A stretch of 64,000 nucleotides of DNA, from assembly GCA_049999725.1 (NCBI GenBank), contig JBNGIS010035080.1, positions 1 through 64,000 of the forward strand, in the 5' to 3' direction. The notes beneath the pieces were generated by a model that worked only from the letters and a program-made list of their open reading frames with translations, ran no database searches and had not been told where the DNA came from. This stretch comes from Haplomitrium mnioides. Taxonomy: Eukaryota > Marchantiophyta > Haplomitriopsida > Calobryales. Of this stretch, positions 46,257-57,180 are shown one piece after another; the first letter of the stretch is position 1, and every line of letters begins with the position of its first letter. A program made the position numbers and the translations under genes.

Positions 46257-49102
46257 ATGGCAGCAGCAGCGTGCACGCTTTCGGGTATGCATTGCGCCGT
46301 AGCGCGCACGGCGGTGCAAGCAGCCTCTGGACCTTCGCAAAGCAGGAGAGTTTGCTCGATTGCGGTTTGCACACCCGCTTCACAGTTCGTCGGCATTCAG
46401 ACGTTGCCAAGCTTGGCTTTGCTGTCGGGCTCCTCCGCCCGTTTGAAGAATGCGGTCGCAAGACTGGTTAGAGATTTTTCGTGTAAAGCTGGACAGGCTG
46501 TGGCGTCCGCCAATGGAACAGGCGCCTCACCTGGATTGCCGATCGATTTACGAGGTCAGCACCGTTTTTGTTTGCAATGTACCCATTCGTGTCCAAAGTC
46601 TCAGTCTCTCGATCGACTGCTCCAATTTATAAAACTGTCGGGAGAACACTCTGTCGCCAAATTGCAACGTCGTTGCACGCTTAATTTTGTATCGGACAAG
46701 TTTTTTAATGCTGTGATTTTTACGGACGGGCAATAATAGTGTTTGTCTATATTTAATCCCTGACAGGCAAACGAGCCTTCATCGCTGGTGTAGCCGATGA
46801 CCACGGTTTTGGTTGGGCGATTGCCAAGGCACTTGCAGCGGCAGGAGCTGAAATCCTTGTTGGGACATGGGTTCCTGTACGTCTGCTCCCTTCCATCGAA
46901 GGATTGTAAAGAAACTAGATTCATAGGTGACGGTTATCCGTCTCCTTATCACTTTCTCACATTTTTTGTTTTGGTTTGCAGGCCCTGAACATCTTTGAGA
47001 GCAGTTTGAGGAGGGGGAAATTCGATCAAAGTCGAGTGTAAGCTCGAAACCAGTGGTTTTTGTCGTTGTGTATATATGATATGCTTTTCAGATTTGTCTG
47101 GAAGGTGCCATGGACTGGAAATTTTCTTGGTCCTATCGCAGGTTGCCTAATGGCTCACTTCTTGAAATCGCCAAAGTGTATCCTCTGGATGCTGTTTTTG
47201 ATACACCTGAGGATGTTCCGGAAGATGTAAGTACTTGAAATGTATGACATTGTACACTTTGAGGCACTAGTCCAATTCTATTACTTGATTTTTAGTTGCA
47301 AGGCTTGCGCACCTGAATCATCTGGCTGTAACTTTTCAGATCAAAACCAACAAGCGATATGCAGGTTCGAGTAACTGGACTGTGACGGTATGCTGCTGGT
47401 GCACCTTGCATGCATGGCTCAGCCTCTCTCCCTTTTAATCGTAGATTTGAAAATGGGCGAACACTTTTCCAAGGAGGCCGTGGCCGCCTTAAATTCTGTT
47501 CGACAATTTTATCCTGATGGGCGTGCTTGTGATGCAGGAAGTTGTGGAAAGTGTAAAGAAAGACTATGGGAGCATCGATATACTTGTGCACTCTCTTGCT
47601 AATGCACCAGAGGTATTGTCACTTGCTACGTTTTTCGTCTTCAGTTGCACAGTCGTTTGGTGCTTACTTGATCGATTGATTTAATTCATTGTGCAGCAAG
47701 CAAACAGGGTTCTATTTCTTGACGGCCAGTTGGTTTTGATGTTCAGGTGACGAAACCATTGCTTGAAACCTCACGGAAAGGCTATCTTGCTGCTTTATCG
47801 GCATCAAGCTACTCTTACGTTTCATTATTGAAATACTTTGCTCCTATCATGAACCCAGGTAATTCATGTGATGGAACATGTGTTTTCTTCCACTGCACAA
47901 GAGATTTAATTCAGATTTGGGATAAAAGTATGTCCTGAATTGTGTTGAATCGGTGCGGCACAAATCTTCTTCACAAGTCAATGGAAGGGAGATCTACCGG
48001 GTTCTTGACACTTTAAAAAAAATCCCCTCTCAGTGAGAGTTGTGAATGGCAAATAACTCAACATAATGTATCCCAGAGTGACTTTGCAAATCATGATGCA
48101 ATTTTGTTGCTGTTCAGGTAGTACAGCACTTTCTCTCACATACTTGGCTTCAGAGAGAATCATCCCAGGGTAAGTTTCTATCTAGGCTGCATGACACGAT
48201 GAAGATGATGAGAAATATTCCTCCTTGGTCATCCGCATCATAAAGGCCGCTGAAGAGTGGCAGTAGCACTCTCATCTTGTGAAGTAACCAATGGTAATGG
48301 ATAAAACACTTTTGCCTGCTTGTTTTCTGAATTTTTTTACCCTATGCATTTACAGATATGGTGGAGGGATGAGTTCGGCCAAAGCAGCTCTTGAAAGTGA
48401 CACAAGGGTGGGTTGAGAGAAGGCCCACTATTTTTGTCCAATTTTTTGTTTCACAGATGATAGAAAAAATATAATTCCACTTGGTTGACCATCTGATAGT
48501 GTTCTCCTGTCTTGTCAGGTACTTGCCTTTGAAGCAGGAAGGAAATATAGGATTCGAGTGAATGTTATTTCTGCTGGTGGGTTGAGAACCTTGAATTCTA
48601 ACTGTTAGACTGTACAGAGGTGACATCTGTGGGTGCACATTGTTTCTGCCTTTGATGATCTTGGACTCTGAAACTTGTGCGCATCATGCTTCCGTTTATA
48701 CAGGACCATTAAGAAGCAGAGCTGCCAAGGCAATTGGTTTCATTGATGATATGATTGATTACTCTACTTCAAATGCTCCTCTTCAAAAGGAATTGGAGGC
48801 TGGCAAGCCACCTGAACTTTCATCTTCTTGGGCTTTGCTGTGCCTCATTTAATATTGCTTGTCACCTGCAAATATGTAGGTCAAAGAACATAGTCAAATG
48901 TTAATGTGTTGGTGGTTTCGTTATATGTTGTGCAGAGGATGTTGGTAATGCAGTTGCATTCCTTGCTTCCCCGCTTGCCTCAGCTATTACAGGCACCGTC
49001 CTTTATGTGGACAATGGGTTGCATGCTATGGGCATTGCTGTTGACAGTCCTACTGTTGCGAAAGTGACATTGCCTGTTGAGAAAACCAGTGTGCCTGCTT
49101 GA
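46257..49102 (+). CDS. MOD1: Enoyl-[acyl-carrier-protein] reductase (NADH), plastid, 12 exons
   Basis: Reduces the trans-2-enoyl-ACP double bond in the last step of each plastid fatty-acid elongation cycle (FabI-type). Exons: 46257-46554, 46767-46876, 46982-47037, 47142-47226, 47340-47387, 47538-47612, 47747-47858, 48118-48169, 48356-48407, 48519-48576, 48704-48802, 48936-49102. They total 1212 nt, 403 residues, with phases agreeing at every junction. Residues 1 to about 85 are Ser/Ala-rich and basic, a plastid transit peptide. NADH binding: [14 protein letters not shown] (from residue 107). Catalytic Tyr270, Tyr280 and Lys288 ([18 protein letters not shown]) keep the 10- and 8-residue spacing of the Brassica enzyme. 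C-terminus [18 protein letters not shown]. Slightly longer than Arabidopsis MOD1 (about 390). Eleven introns of 104-259 nt; intron 11 uses GC-AG. No disruption seen; the gene appears functional. Confidence 0.96.
48803..48935 (+). other. MOD1: GC-AG intron 11 of the enoyl-ACP reductase gene
   Basis: The exon ends GAGGCTG and the intron begins GCAAGCC; the acceptor is TTGTGCAG before AGGATG. Joining restores Ala-Glu-Asp-Val-Gly-Asn, as conserved in the family. No GT nearby keeps the frame. GC-AG introns are a minor class in plants and match the AG/GCAAG pattern. Confidence 0.8.
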
Positions 49103-49560
49103 AATCCTAAGAGGTCCATCTGGGAAAAGCCCATCAAAGAAACCTAATGGCCTAAAGAGTCACCGTTAATCTGTCTCAGGAAAATCAAAACTAATTTTTG
49201 GCCTCGCCTGCCACTGTTTGGGCATAGTTGGAATGTGTATGCATAATTGAAGAGGGATAGATATAAAATTAGATGGAGGCTAACGGATTGCAAATAAGGT
49301 AGTTGGTGGAGAGGTCAATTGATGAAAACCTTTGCCTCACCTTTTGTAAAGGAAATGAGGGGATGGAATGACGACTTTCTAATACACAATTCTACTTTTG
49401 ACTGGAAGTTGGCGTGGGCTTGTTGCTTCACACTCTTGCAGATCAATTGCACAATGTATGAGTCAGAAGCATTACCTTGTTCTATCGATTCCTTTACTTT
49501 TTCTCAACATTTAGTGCCATCTGTTTTTTTGGACTGACCAAGTGACAATGTTTTGGGAGG
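49103..49560 (+). other. 3' flank/UTR of the enoyl-ACP reductase gene
   Basis: Moderate GC, no gene. Polyadenylation signals are not clear; the nearest AATAAG-type sequence is near 49295. The transcript end cannot be placed. Confidence 0.4.
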
Positions 49561-50640
49561 CATGAGGGATAGAAGAATTCATCCTTCCATGGTGGTGAAG
49601 CAAAGCTGGTTCATCATTTGGGTAATTTCTCTTGCAACTGTACCTATTTTCATAGGCTGCTACTTGTTGTCCCTTAGAAATAGAGTCAAGAGTGATGGGA
49701 TGCATCCCGTTTTGTGATACGAAGACATGGACTATTACATCAAGGGGAATGTTCCAAGCCCTCTTGTAGGCCAAATTATGAAGATACCATTTCTACTCTA
49801 ATTGACTACAGAATGAAGTTGATCACAAAATCTGGTGGGTGTAGATGGGCCATTCCAACTCCATTTGACAAGAAGTTGGAAAATGTCTTCCCCACCAATT
49901 GATCTAGTTTCACCCAACTTCATACTTGAAGTATCTCCAGCACCTTCTTGAAAAAACACTCACCCAACAACTCATACTTGTAAGTATCTGCAGCACCTCC
50001 AACAAAGCACTGTTCTTGCAGTGACAAAACGTTGCAAGAATTCTTCCTATATGACTTTACTCAAGAACAACATTGTCGTTAAGACCAGAAGTTGGAAAAA
50101 GTCTTCCCCAATATAAGTCTCGCAAAATAACATAGTTTTTGAATGTTAAGAAGTCGGCTTCGTCATAAATAAATGTAATTTCACCCAACATCACCAAGTT
50201 CACAACCACTTAAAGATGCATTGTTTCATGTCACCTCACCATATATTCAGGACTTCTTAAAAGAACATTGTTCTTTGCTACCTTCCATTCTAACCTATGA
50301 GAAATGAAATGAGAGTAGATCATATATCATAGTTGCTTCTCTTGTTGGAGAATACAACTTGAAAAATGATTGAATTGTCAATTACTACCTTTTGCGTGAG
50401 TTCAAGTAATGCCAACAGGAAGCTTATTTAAGGAGTCCAATCAAGTATGGATAACAACACTCTCAATTAATCAAAAGTTTAGACTTTTATTGTTGAATAA
50501 CTCTTTATAAATCAATTATAAACTTGAAACAATATTTAGTAGTATGAATAAAGCAATTGGTTCACATGTATTGCAAAAGAGGCTCATTAAAGTAAGATTT
50601 TAACTTCATAAATGAGTTCATTAGGTGGTTCATAACTCTC
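49561..50640. other. Unassigned stretch with short tandem repeat
   Basis: No gene recognised. At 49911-50020 a unit of about 57 bp (CACCCAAC...CATACTTG...AAGTATCT...CAGCACCT) occurs twice. Confidence 0.5.
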
Positions 50641-53224
50641 TTATTAAGCAACAATAAGGAAGTGGCTCTTGATTGACTTTGAAGTCTAACTAGTTTAAGT
50701 ATTCATGACCATATGATCACTTGGTAGAAGTTCGGATGGACGTAGGATTTATGGCTCTTGAAAAGGTTGGTTCTCAACCTTCAATTTTAACTAGCAAATA
50801 TTACCCTTTCAAGGTCTGCTCAAGCTTCCCATTTTAAGGATGTTTGTTCTCCAAGTACATATAATCTCCTACTTGATGGCACAAGAGTTGTAAGGGTGTT
50901 CTATAGAACTTGGCAAAGTGCTTCTATTGACGTTCATGAGTATAGATCACACTATCTCAAGATTGCTCATATATTTGCTTCATATTAGATGTGACAAAAC
51001 TTAGATGCTATTGAACTATGACTTTTGCTAGACTATCACTTAACATACATGCATAGTTCAACGATATAGAAACTTTTCTTCTACATAGTAATTCGAATGG
51101 GAATTTCTTAGTAGAAGAATGAGGTGTAACTTTGTAATTGAATAAGAATAAAGCCAAACAATCTTGCCACTCATTACGACACTACGGTTGTATTATATGT
51201 ACTACGACATTCACAAACGTTATATTGAATCTCTCATTGAGAAAATTGGCTTGGAGGTTATATGTATAGGTGGTGCGGTGCTTCACTCCTATCCGCATCA
51301 AGATTGTTTTAGCCTTCTCAAGAAGCTCATTTCCTTGATCTGTGAATATCTCAAAGAGGTACCCGTAAAAGGCAATGACTTCCTCTTGTATAAACTAGTC
51401 CAATATTTTAGATGGATTATTAGATATGGGCTTTTCTTTTGGCCATTTGAAAAACCAGCCTTGAGCATAATTGTAGTTGTTGTTTCTTGGGCTACTAACT
51501 AATGTAGATAGTTTGAGTAAATCAATGGCCACTAATTGAAATAGCCATTTAGATATTGATGTGGGCTAATATTAGGGAAAGTTTGGTGAAAAAGCTCACT
51601 TGTTCACTCTTGCATGGTCTATAGTTCTTGATCAAGCTTCTCATAAAATCTCCTATTGATCTTGTACTAGCAATAGTGTTTTTGGAGAAACTTGAGGACT
51701 TTGGTGATCCCGATATGTCTTTAAATGGTGATTCTTGACTATCCTCTCATTTTTTAGAGGAGATGGTACCTTCTTCAAGTTGAAAGGCCTTGAACCACGA
51801 GTGGAATGACACCTTCCATGGGTCTAGTAGCACCATAAGGTTAGATTAAGCTCTTGATCTAGCTTTGTCTTGAGCTTTATTGGGCATGCTCAAGGGTAGT
51901 TTGGTATCTCATCACTCTTGAAAAGTTAAAAAAATATGTGATATATGTAGATATATTGTTCTCATGATCCTTGAATACAACCATTACATATTGGTTGTCC
52001 ATGACCTTTAGAGCCAGTTGTCTTGATACAATGAACACACAATAACCTCTTACAAAAAACATGCATATAAAAGTTGTATTTGCATTATCTCTATAGTTCA
52101 AGTAGTGCTCCAATATTTGAGTTGAAAAAGAGTTGGAGATAAAGAAATCAATTGTTTCATTCAAGAACTCCATAGGGCTTGAATCATTAGTCAAGTGAGA
52201 TAACAAAAGTATAAATGACACTTGACTGCTATTGCAAGAATTGAGACACTCACTAGTGGGGTAGAAAGTAGTAAAGCTTGAGATAATGGTGGCAGTCAAG
52301 AATATTGATATAGCAAGGAGAATGGCTCTTAATACACCATCTATGTTTGTGTTCATTCTAAATTATATCTCAAAGACAAGCATTTGAAGCACATCGCCAT
52401 TCTTCTATTTAGGTTATAGCTCTCTATGAGCTATTGAAAAGCTAGATGACTAGTTTTCATGATAAAAGATGCCTTTTATAGTACTATTTAAATACCTTAC
52501 TCATAGCTCACACCACAAAAAAACATTCTCTTTTGTTAGGCAATTAACTTCTTTCCAGATTATTGAGCCATTTTGAGGCATAAGCAATGATACTTTCTTT
52601 GAGCTTTTTCTTAGACTTAGTATAGTCATGTTGTGTGCATATGGTTTCTACTTTTTTACATTGTTAATTGATTTATGAAATATCAGGTTGACTTAAGATT
52701 AGGAGGTTTGTTTATATTGCTTCAAGAGGTGGAATGATTTTTCTAGAACCTTGGTCCACACATACTTCTTAGCAATAACACACTCATACAAATTAAAAGC
52801 CTCATCTAAAATAGCAAAGCTTTGAATTCATCTTTTATAATACCTTCTAAATAGAAGAAAAAAAAGGTGCTCTTCTTTTTGCAAGGTCTGGACATGTCTT
52901 TAATGACTACTACTTGATCCTTATTGAGAAGGACCCCATCTTGAGTCATAATGAAGTCTAAGTAGTTTACCTTAGTCATGAAGAGTTGGGTTTTGTTGGC
53001 AGCAACCATGAGTTATACTTCAAGAATGTTGCCAATGTAGCCTTCAAGCTCTCAAATGTGTATTTAAACTCTTTTTCCAAGGCTATTATGCCATCAAAGT
53101 AGGCTTTTGCATGGGCCATATACTCTTTCAAGATAGTATCCACTTTACAAGAAATGAGAGAGGAGAGGATGGAGAGAGAGGTGAAAAAAAGAGTAAGAAG
53201 AGGATGGAGGGAGGGGGGAGGCAC
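50641..53224 (-). pseudogene. Gypsy G5 RT C-terminus and integrase (decayed)
   Basis: Minus strand: 53165-53010 encodes an RT block YFDGIIALEKEF, in which YxDD has become YFDG. It continues with YLDFIMTQDGVLLNKDQVVV and IKDMSRP (52985-52890). Farther on, 51360-51180 is integrase core with FEIFTDQGNELLEKA (second Asp) and LNERFNITFVNVV (Glu of DDE). Sequence between these has lost all long frames. The element is heavily decayed. Its upstream RT part is at 61922-61692, beyond element C. Confidence 0.75.
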
Positions 53225-53935
53225 ATTATGTACTATTTTAGTTTAGAAAATTTGCCCCTAGAAATTGTATGACAATTTCTCCCATGCAATAGACCAAAAT
53301 TCCCAGTAGCGCAAACACAATACGACTCTATAGGCAAATAAAAATAGGGCAAAAATAACATATATTATAATGTATACAAAAGTAAGCTTCAAAAAAGTGT
53401 ACCAAAATGTAGCTGTTAATATGCATTATTTTTATTAATGCATGCATTAAGAGTAAGTAAATAAAGCACAATCTCAACATTCACATTTAGAACGTATCTA
53501 CATATGCTACAAATGCAAGATGATATGAGCCTATGCTATAGGCACAAACATCCTTGATGATGCAAATATCCTTGATAAAAATGGTAGATTACTTGAGTTA
53601 TAATAATGATAGACTACAAGATTGGAATGTTAGAGATGAGTCACATTACATTTCTCGTAACAAGTTCTATTTGGTGACCATTTGTTGATTTGTAGAAGGC
53701 AATATAAATAGTTTTTAGGGATTTCTTAGTGGCAACCATTTGGTTCTACCACCTTCATCTCTTCCTTCCTTCTTTCTCCTTCTACCTTCTCCTTTCAATT
53801 GTCCATTGCTTCATTGCCTTCACAGTTTAGATGACCCATGCAATGTTTTGGTGCTAATATGTAGATTTCCAATTGCAAGATCTAAGAAGCTCAATGGGCT
53901 CTTGAAAATTGTGTGTTGTTGGTGAGAACAAGGAC
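53225..53935. other. Left flank of element C, unassigned
   Basis: GA-rich short tandem sequence at 53150-53220, then AT-rich DNA. A TATA-like AATATAAATAG (53701-53711) is followed by a C/T-rich stretch (53745-53810). Together with 60669-61560 this may be an older insertion within G5 that element C later entered. No protein recognised. Confidence 0.4.
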
Positions 53936-54320
53936 AACAGCTACTACTTTGAACCAGAAACATGCTACCCAAAACATGAACTTTTTTTTTTCAAAAAAAT
54001 AAAGACATTTTCAAGCTTAAAAAATAGAGAAAACGAGGACATTTTTCTCCAAAAAAAACTACATGAGTTTTTTTTGGTTAATTTTTGGCGATTTTAAGAA
54101 ACTTGATTGATTGAGAAGCAATTTCATTATGCAAAATTGAATGATATTCTTAGTTTTTGTAGAAATATTGAAAATATTGAAGTCAATGAAAAGCATAAAA
54201 ATTGTAGTTTGTTTTGACAAAAATCTTGCATTTTGGATAGAATACATTTCAAAACCAAAAATTTGAAACAAATGTCAAAATGAAGTCATTTTGAAATAAA
54301 TTTGGTTGCACAAACTTCAT
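53936..54320 (+). repeat. L-type terminal and subterminal region of copy C
   Basis: Aligns with 1572-1960 of copy A over nearly 390 bases, including AGCTACATGAGTTTTTTTTGG-like and TTTGAAATAAATTT landmarks. Confidence 0.8.
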
Positions 54321-54699
54321 GCACACATAGACATTGTACCACTAAAAACTTTTTTTTTTAAATAAATAGAAAACTTGAGGAAAAGCCCAATCGAACCAGA
54401 AGTTAAAGAATTAGTTTGGAGTCCTAATGGACAAAAGCTACAAAAACCTATCCTTGCGAGGAGTTCAAAGCTATATTTGGAAGTCCAAGCAAGAAATAGG
54501 CTTTTGATTCTGCTTCAAAATCCATGCACGTGAAGGGTTAAGTAGTCATGTTTTTACAGAGGTTTAGCAATTCAAAATCTTCTGAAATTCAAAGATTCAT
54601 ATACGCAAATGAGTCACAACTCAAAATCAAAAAGGCTAGAGAAACCAAACAAACACTGGGTTTAGAAATTTGCTTCAGAGTTTAAACACGTAGTGTGCT

Positions 54700-55270
54700 T
54701 CAAGTTTCAAATCAAAGTCCTTGCGAACAAAGGGTTCCGAGTTCCACATTGGAGTCTTTGAGCGGTTTAGGTTGTAAGCTCTACACAATAATCTTTGTAT
54801 GTATTTCAGGCTTCTATATCGGAGTCTAATCGTGTATAAAGCTTTGACTTCTACACCAAAGTCTATGCGCCCATAAGAATATGAGTTTTGCATCTGAGTA
54901 CTCACCAACAAAGACTCTACTCGCAAAGGGTTTTGAGTTCCACGATAGAGTATATGTGCGCATAAGGTTTTGACTTGCACATCAAAGTCTATGCACGAAT
55001 ATGAATCCGAGCTCTACATTTGAGTACTTGCCAACAAAGATTCTGCTGACAAAAGGTTTTGAGTTCCACAACAGAGTCTATATGCGCAAAAGGTTTTGAG
55101 TTCTACAATAGAGTCTATATGCGCAAAAGGTTTTGACTTGACCATCAAAGTCTATACGCGCATATGGTTCCCAACTTCTTGATTGGAGTCTAGGTACGCT
55201 TAGGGTTTTGATTTCTAGATTAGAGTCTCAAAGTACAAGGGGTTCCACATTCTACATCAAAGTCAAAGCA
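54700..55270 (+). repeat. Palindromic-core tandem array in copy C, L side
   Basis: Eight or so units with core variants such as CTATGCGCCCATAAG (54861), CTATGTGCGCATAAGG (54955) and CTATACGCGCATATGG (55152), interleaved with GAGTTCCAC(A/G) and TTTTGACTTG. Same unit content as the array in copy A but less regular in spacing. Confidence 0.8.
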
Positions 55271-55969
55271 TGCACGATATTTCAAGTTTTACATCAAAGT
55301 CATTTCTAGCAAAGGATTAAATAGTCATGGTGGGCAGATGCTTCAGCAATCCAAAAATTCTATACCAAAAGATTTAGTTGCTAAAACATTGAAATTCTTG
55401 TAGCAAACAATGTAAATAGTGTAACACTATACACATACATTGCACACAAAAAATTAGCACAAACACAACACATACAAGAGTAGGGCATAAAAAACTTCAA
55501 GAACCCACAAGGTAAGAGATGCCCAAAAAGGCACTCTCTCTTCTTTATATACTAAGTGAAAAGCACTTTGCTTACATAGGTGGCAAAACCCTATTGGTTC
55601 CTTTTCTATCCTCCTCTTATTATACCACCTTTTTTTCCTCTTTCATTGATTGGACCACTCTTTACTTTTATTCTCCTTCTACCACATGTCCTTATCTTTA
55701 GAACCTTCCATTTCTCTTTAGTTCTTCTTCTGCCACGTGTCTTCATCTTAGAACCTTGTATTTTCTTTAATCCTCCGCTTGCCATGTGTCCTTTTCCTCT
55801 TCTAAAGTAGCCTTTCTTTCACTTTAATTCATTGACTTTCTCTCCTCTTGCCACGTGTCACTCTCTCTATAATAGCGCTCGCTTTTTGACACTCTAACTT
55901 AGTAATAGTTTTCTAGATCTTAGTTGTTTCTATTTTTAGTTGTTGCTTACTAAAGTTAGTGACCATTAT

Positions 55970-56100
55970 AAATAGCCGCTACTATAAACCACGAACATAT
56001 TACTTACAACATGAGCTTTTGTTTTTGCAAGAAAAAATATTTTTTAGGTTCAAAGAAGGGGAAAAACGAAGGTATTTTTCCAAATTGTTTTGGAAATAAC
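55970..56100 (+). repeat. Internal second L-type end in copy C
   Basis: AAATAGCCGCTACTATAAACC, then ATTACTTACAACATGAGC and GGTTCAAAGAAGGGG, in the same order as 1112-1240. Copy C therefore contains part of another element of the family, or one end was duplicated. Confidence 0.6.
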
Positions 56101-56129
56101 TCTCAAATCTTGAGGTAGTCTTTTGTGTC

Positions 56130-57180
56130 TTTAGTTCAAAGCAGATCACAACATAAATCTGCTATGATAACCTTCTCAATTGATGCTTCTCAAAAATCAA
56201 AACGATCATCTCTTGTAGCTATTTGAAAACAACTTCAAAAGCATGCTGCTACCATGTTTTTCATTTCTTTACAAAAATTTTCAAGTCTCGTGTCAATGGA
56301 AAGGGCCCACATGTGATACTGATAGCTTTTGCATGAATGCATGCATCTAAAAGGCTACCATTGAAAATCCCTTGATCATTTAAAGAACTTTCTAAACAAT
56401 ATGCTCCATGGAAAAAAACCATGCAACTCAAGATCTAAATGATCCAACAAGAGACTATGGTTGTATGAGAAGAGCTATGGTTTATTTTCATGTTCTGCTT
56501 GTGCAAGTGAAGGATGAGGATCTTAGCTCAAAGTTCCAGTAAATTTAGTTTGTCATCAACACTCTCCATCAAACAAAATTGTTGATCGAAAGTCTTCTAG
56601 GGAAATAATCTCTACTAAATTTTCTCATAAGAAGCCAAAAGAATTGCTGCTCATGATTTGAGCAAATGGAGAAGAAATAATCTCTACTGAATTTTCTCAT
56701 AAGAAGTCAAAAGAATCGTTTCTCATGATTTGAACAAATGCAGAAAATTAACGAATTGAAATCTAGGTAGTAGTGTAGATTTGTGCATCTATGCAGTAGT
56801 GTAAGTGCAGATTTCTCACATAATTCTTGCATGCAAAACAATGGAGAGCCTTTACACGAAGGGGCTTTCAAAGACTAACTCCAAACCCCAAGCGTAAAGT
56901 CTTCAAGCAAAATACTCTCTTTGGGATTTTCTCATCAAAAAATCCATAGAAAAAGTGAAAAGAATTGTTGCTGACATTGTGATCTAATGCACCAAAATAG
57001 CAAAGTAAAATCAAAGCATTTGCGTTGTTTTCTTGCCAAATTCATGTGCAAAGAACTTCATAGAGCCTTTCGGAGAGCCCATGCGCACATAGGCTCTCGA
57101 AGACCTAACTCCAGACCCCATGTGCGCATAGGTGGGCAGAAAAACCGGAAGCCTATGCCCATACTGGGTTTGGATACGTA
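56130..57180 (+). other. Interior block shared by copies C and A
   Basis: Counterpart of 3450-4620. Cores CCATGCGCACATAGGC (57079) and CATGTGCGCATAGG (57119) sit in the same relative place as at 4516 and 4552. No intact frame. Confidence 0.6.

Noticed and set aside
48803-48852. Readthrough of intron 11 as normal coding end of the enoyl-ACP reductase
   Set aside because: It would drop the conserved C-terminal exon 48936-49102. The GC-AG splice restores the family sequence exactly.
53701-53930. Host promoter and first exon at the left flank of element C
   Set aside because: A TATA-like sequence and C/T-rich leader alone are weak evidence; no conserved protein follows.
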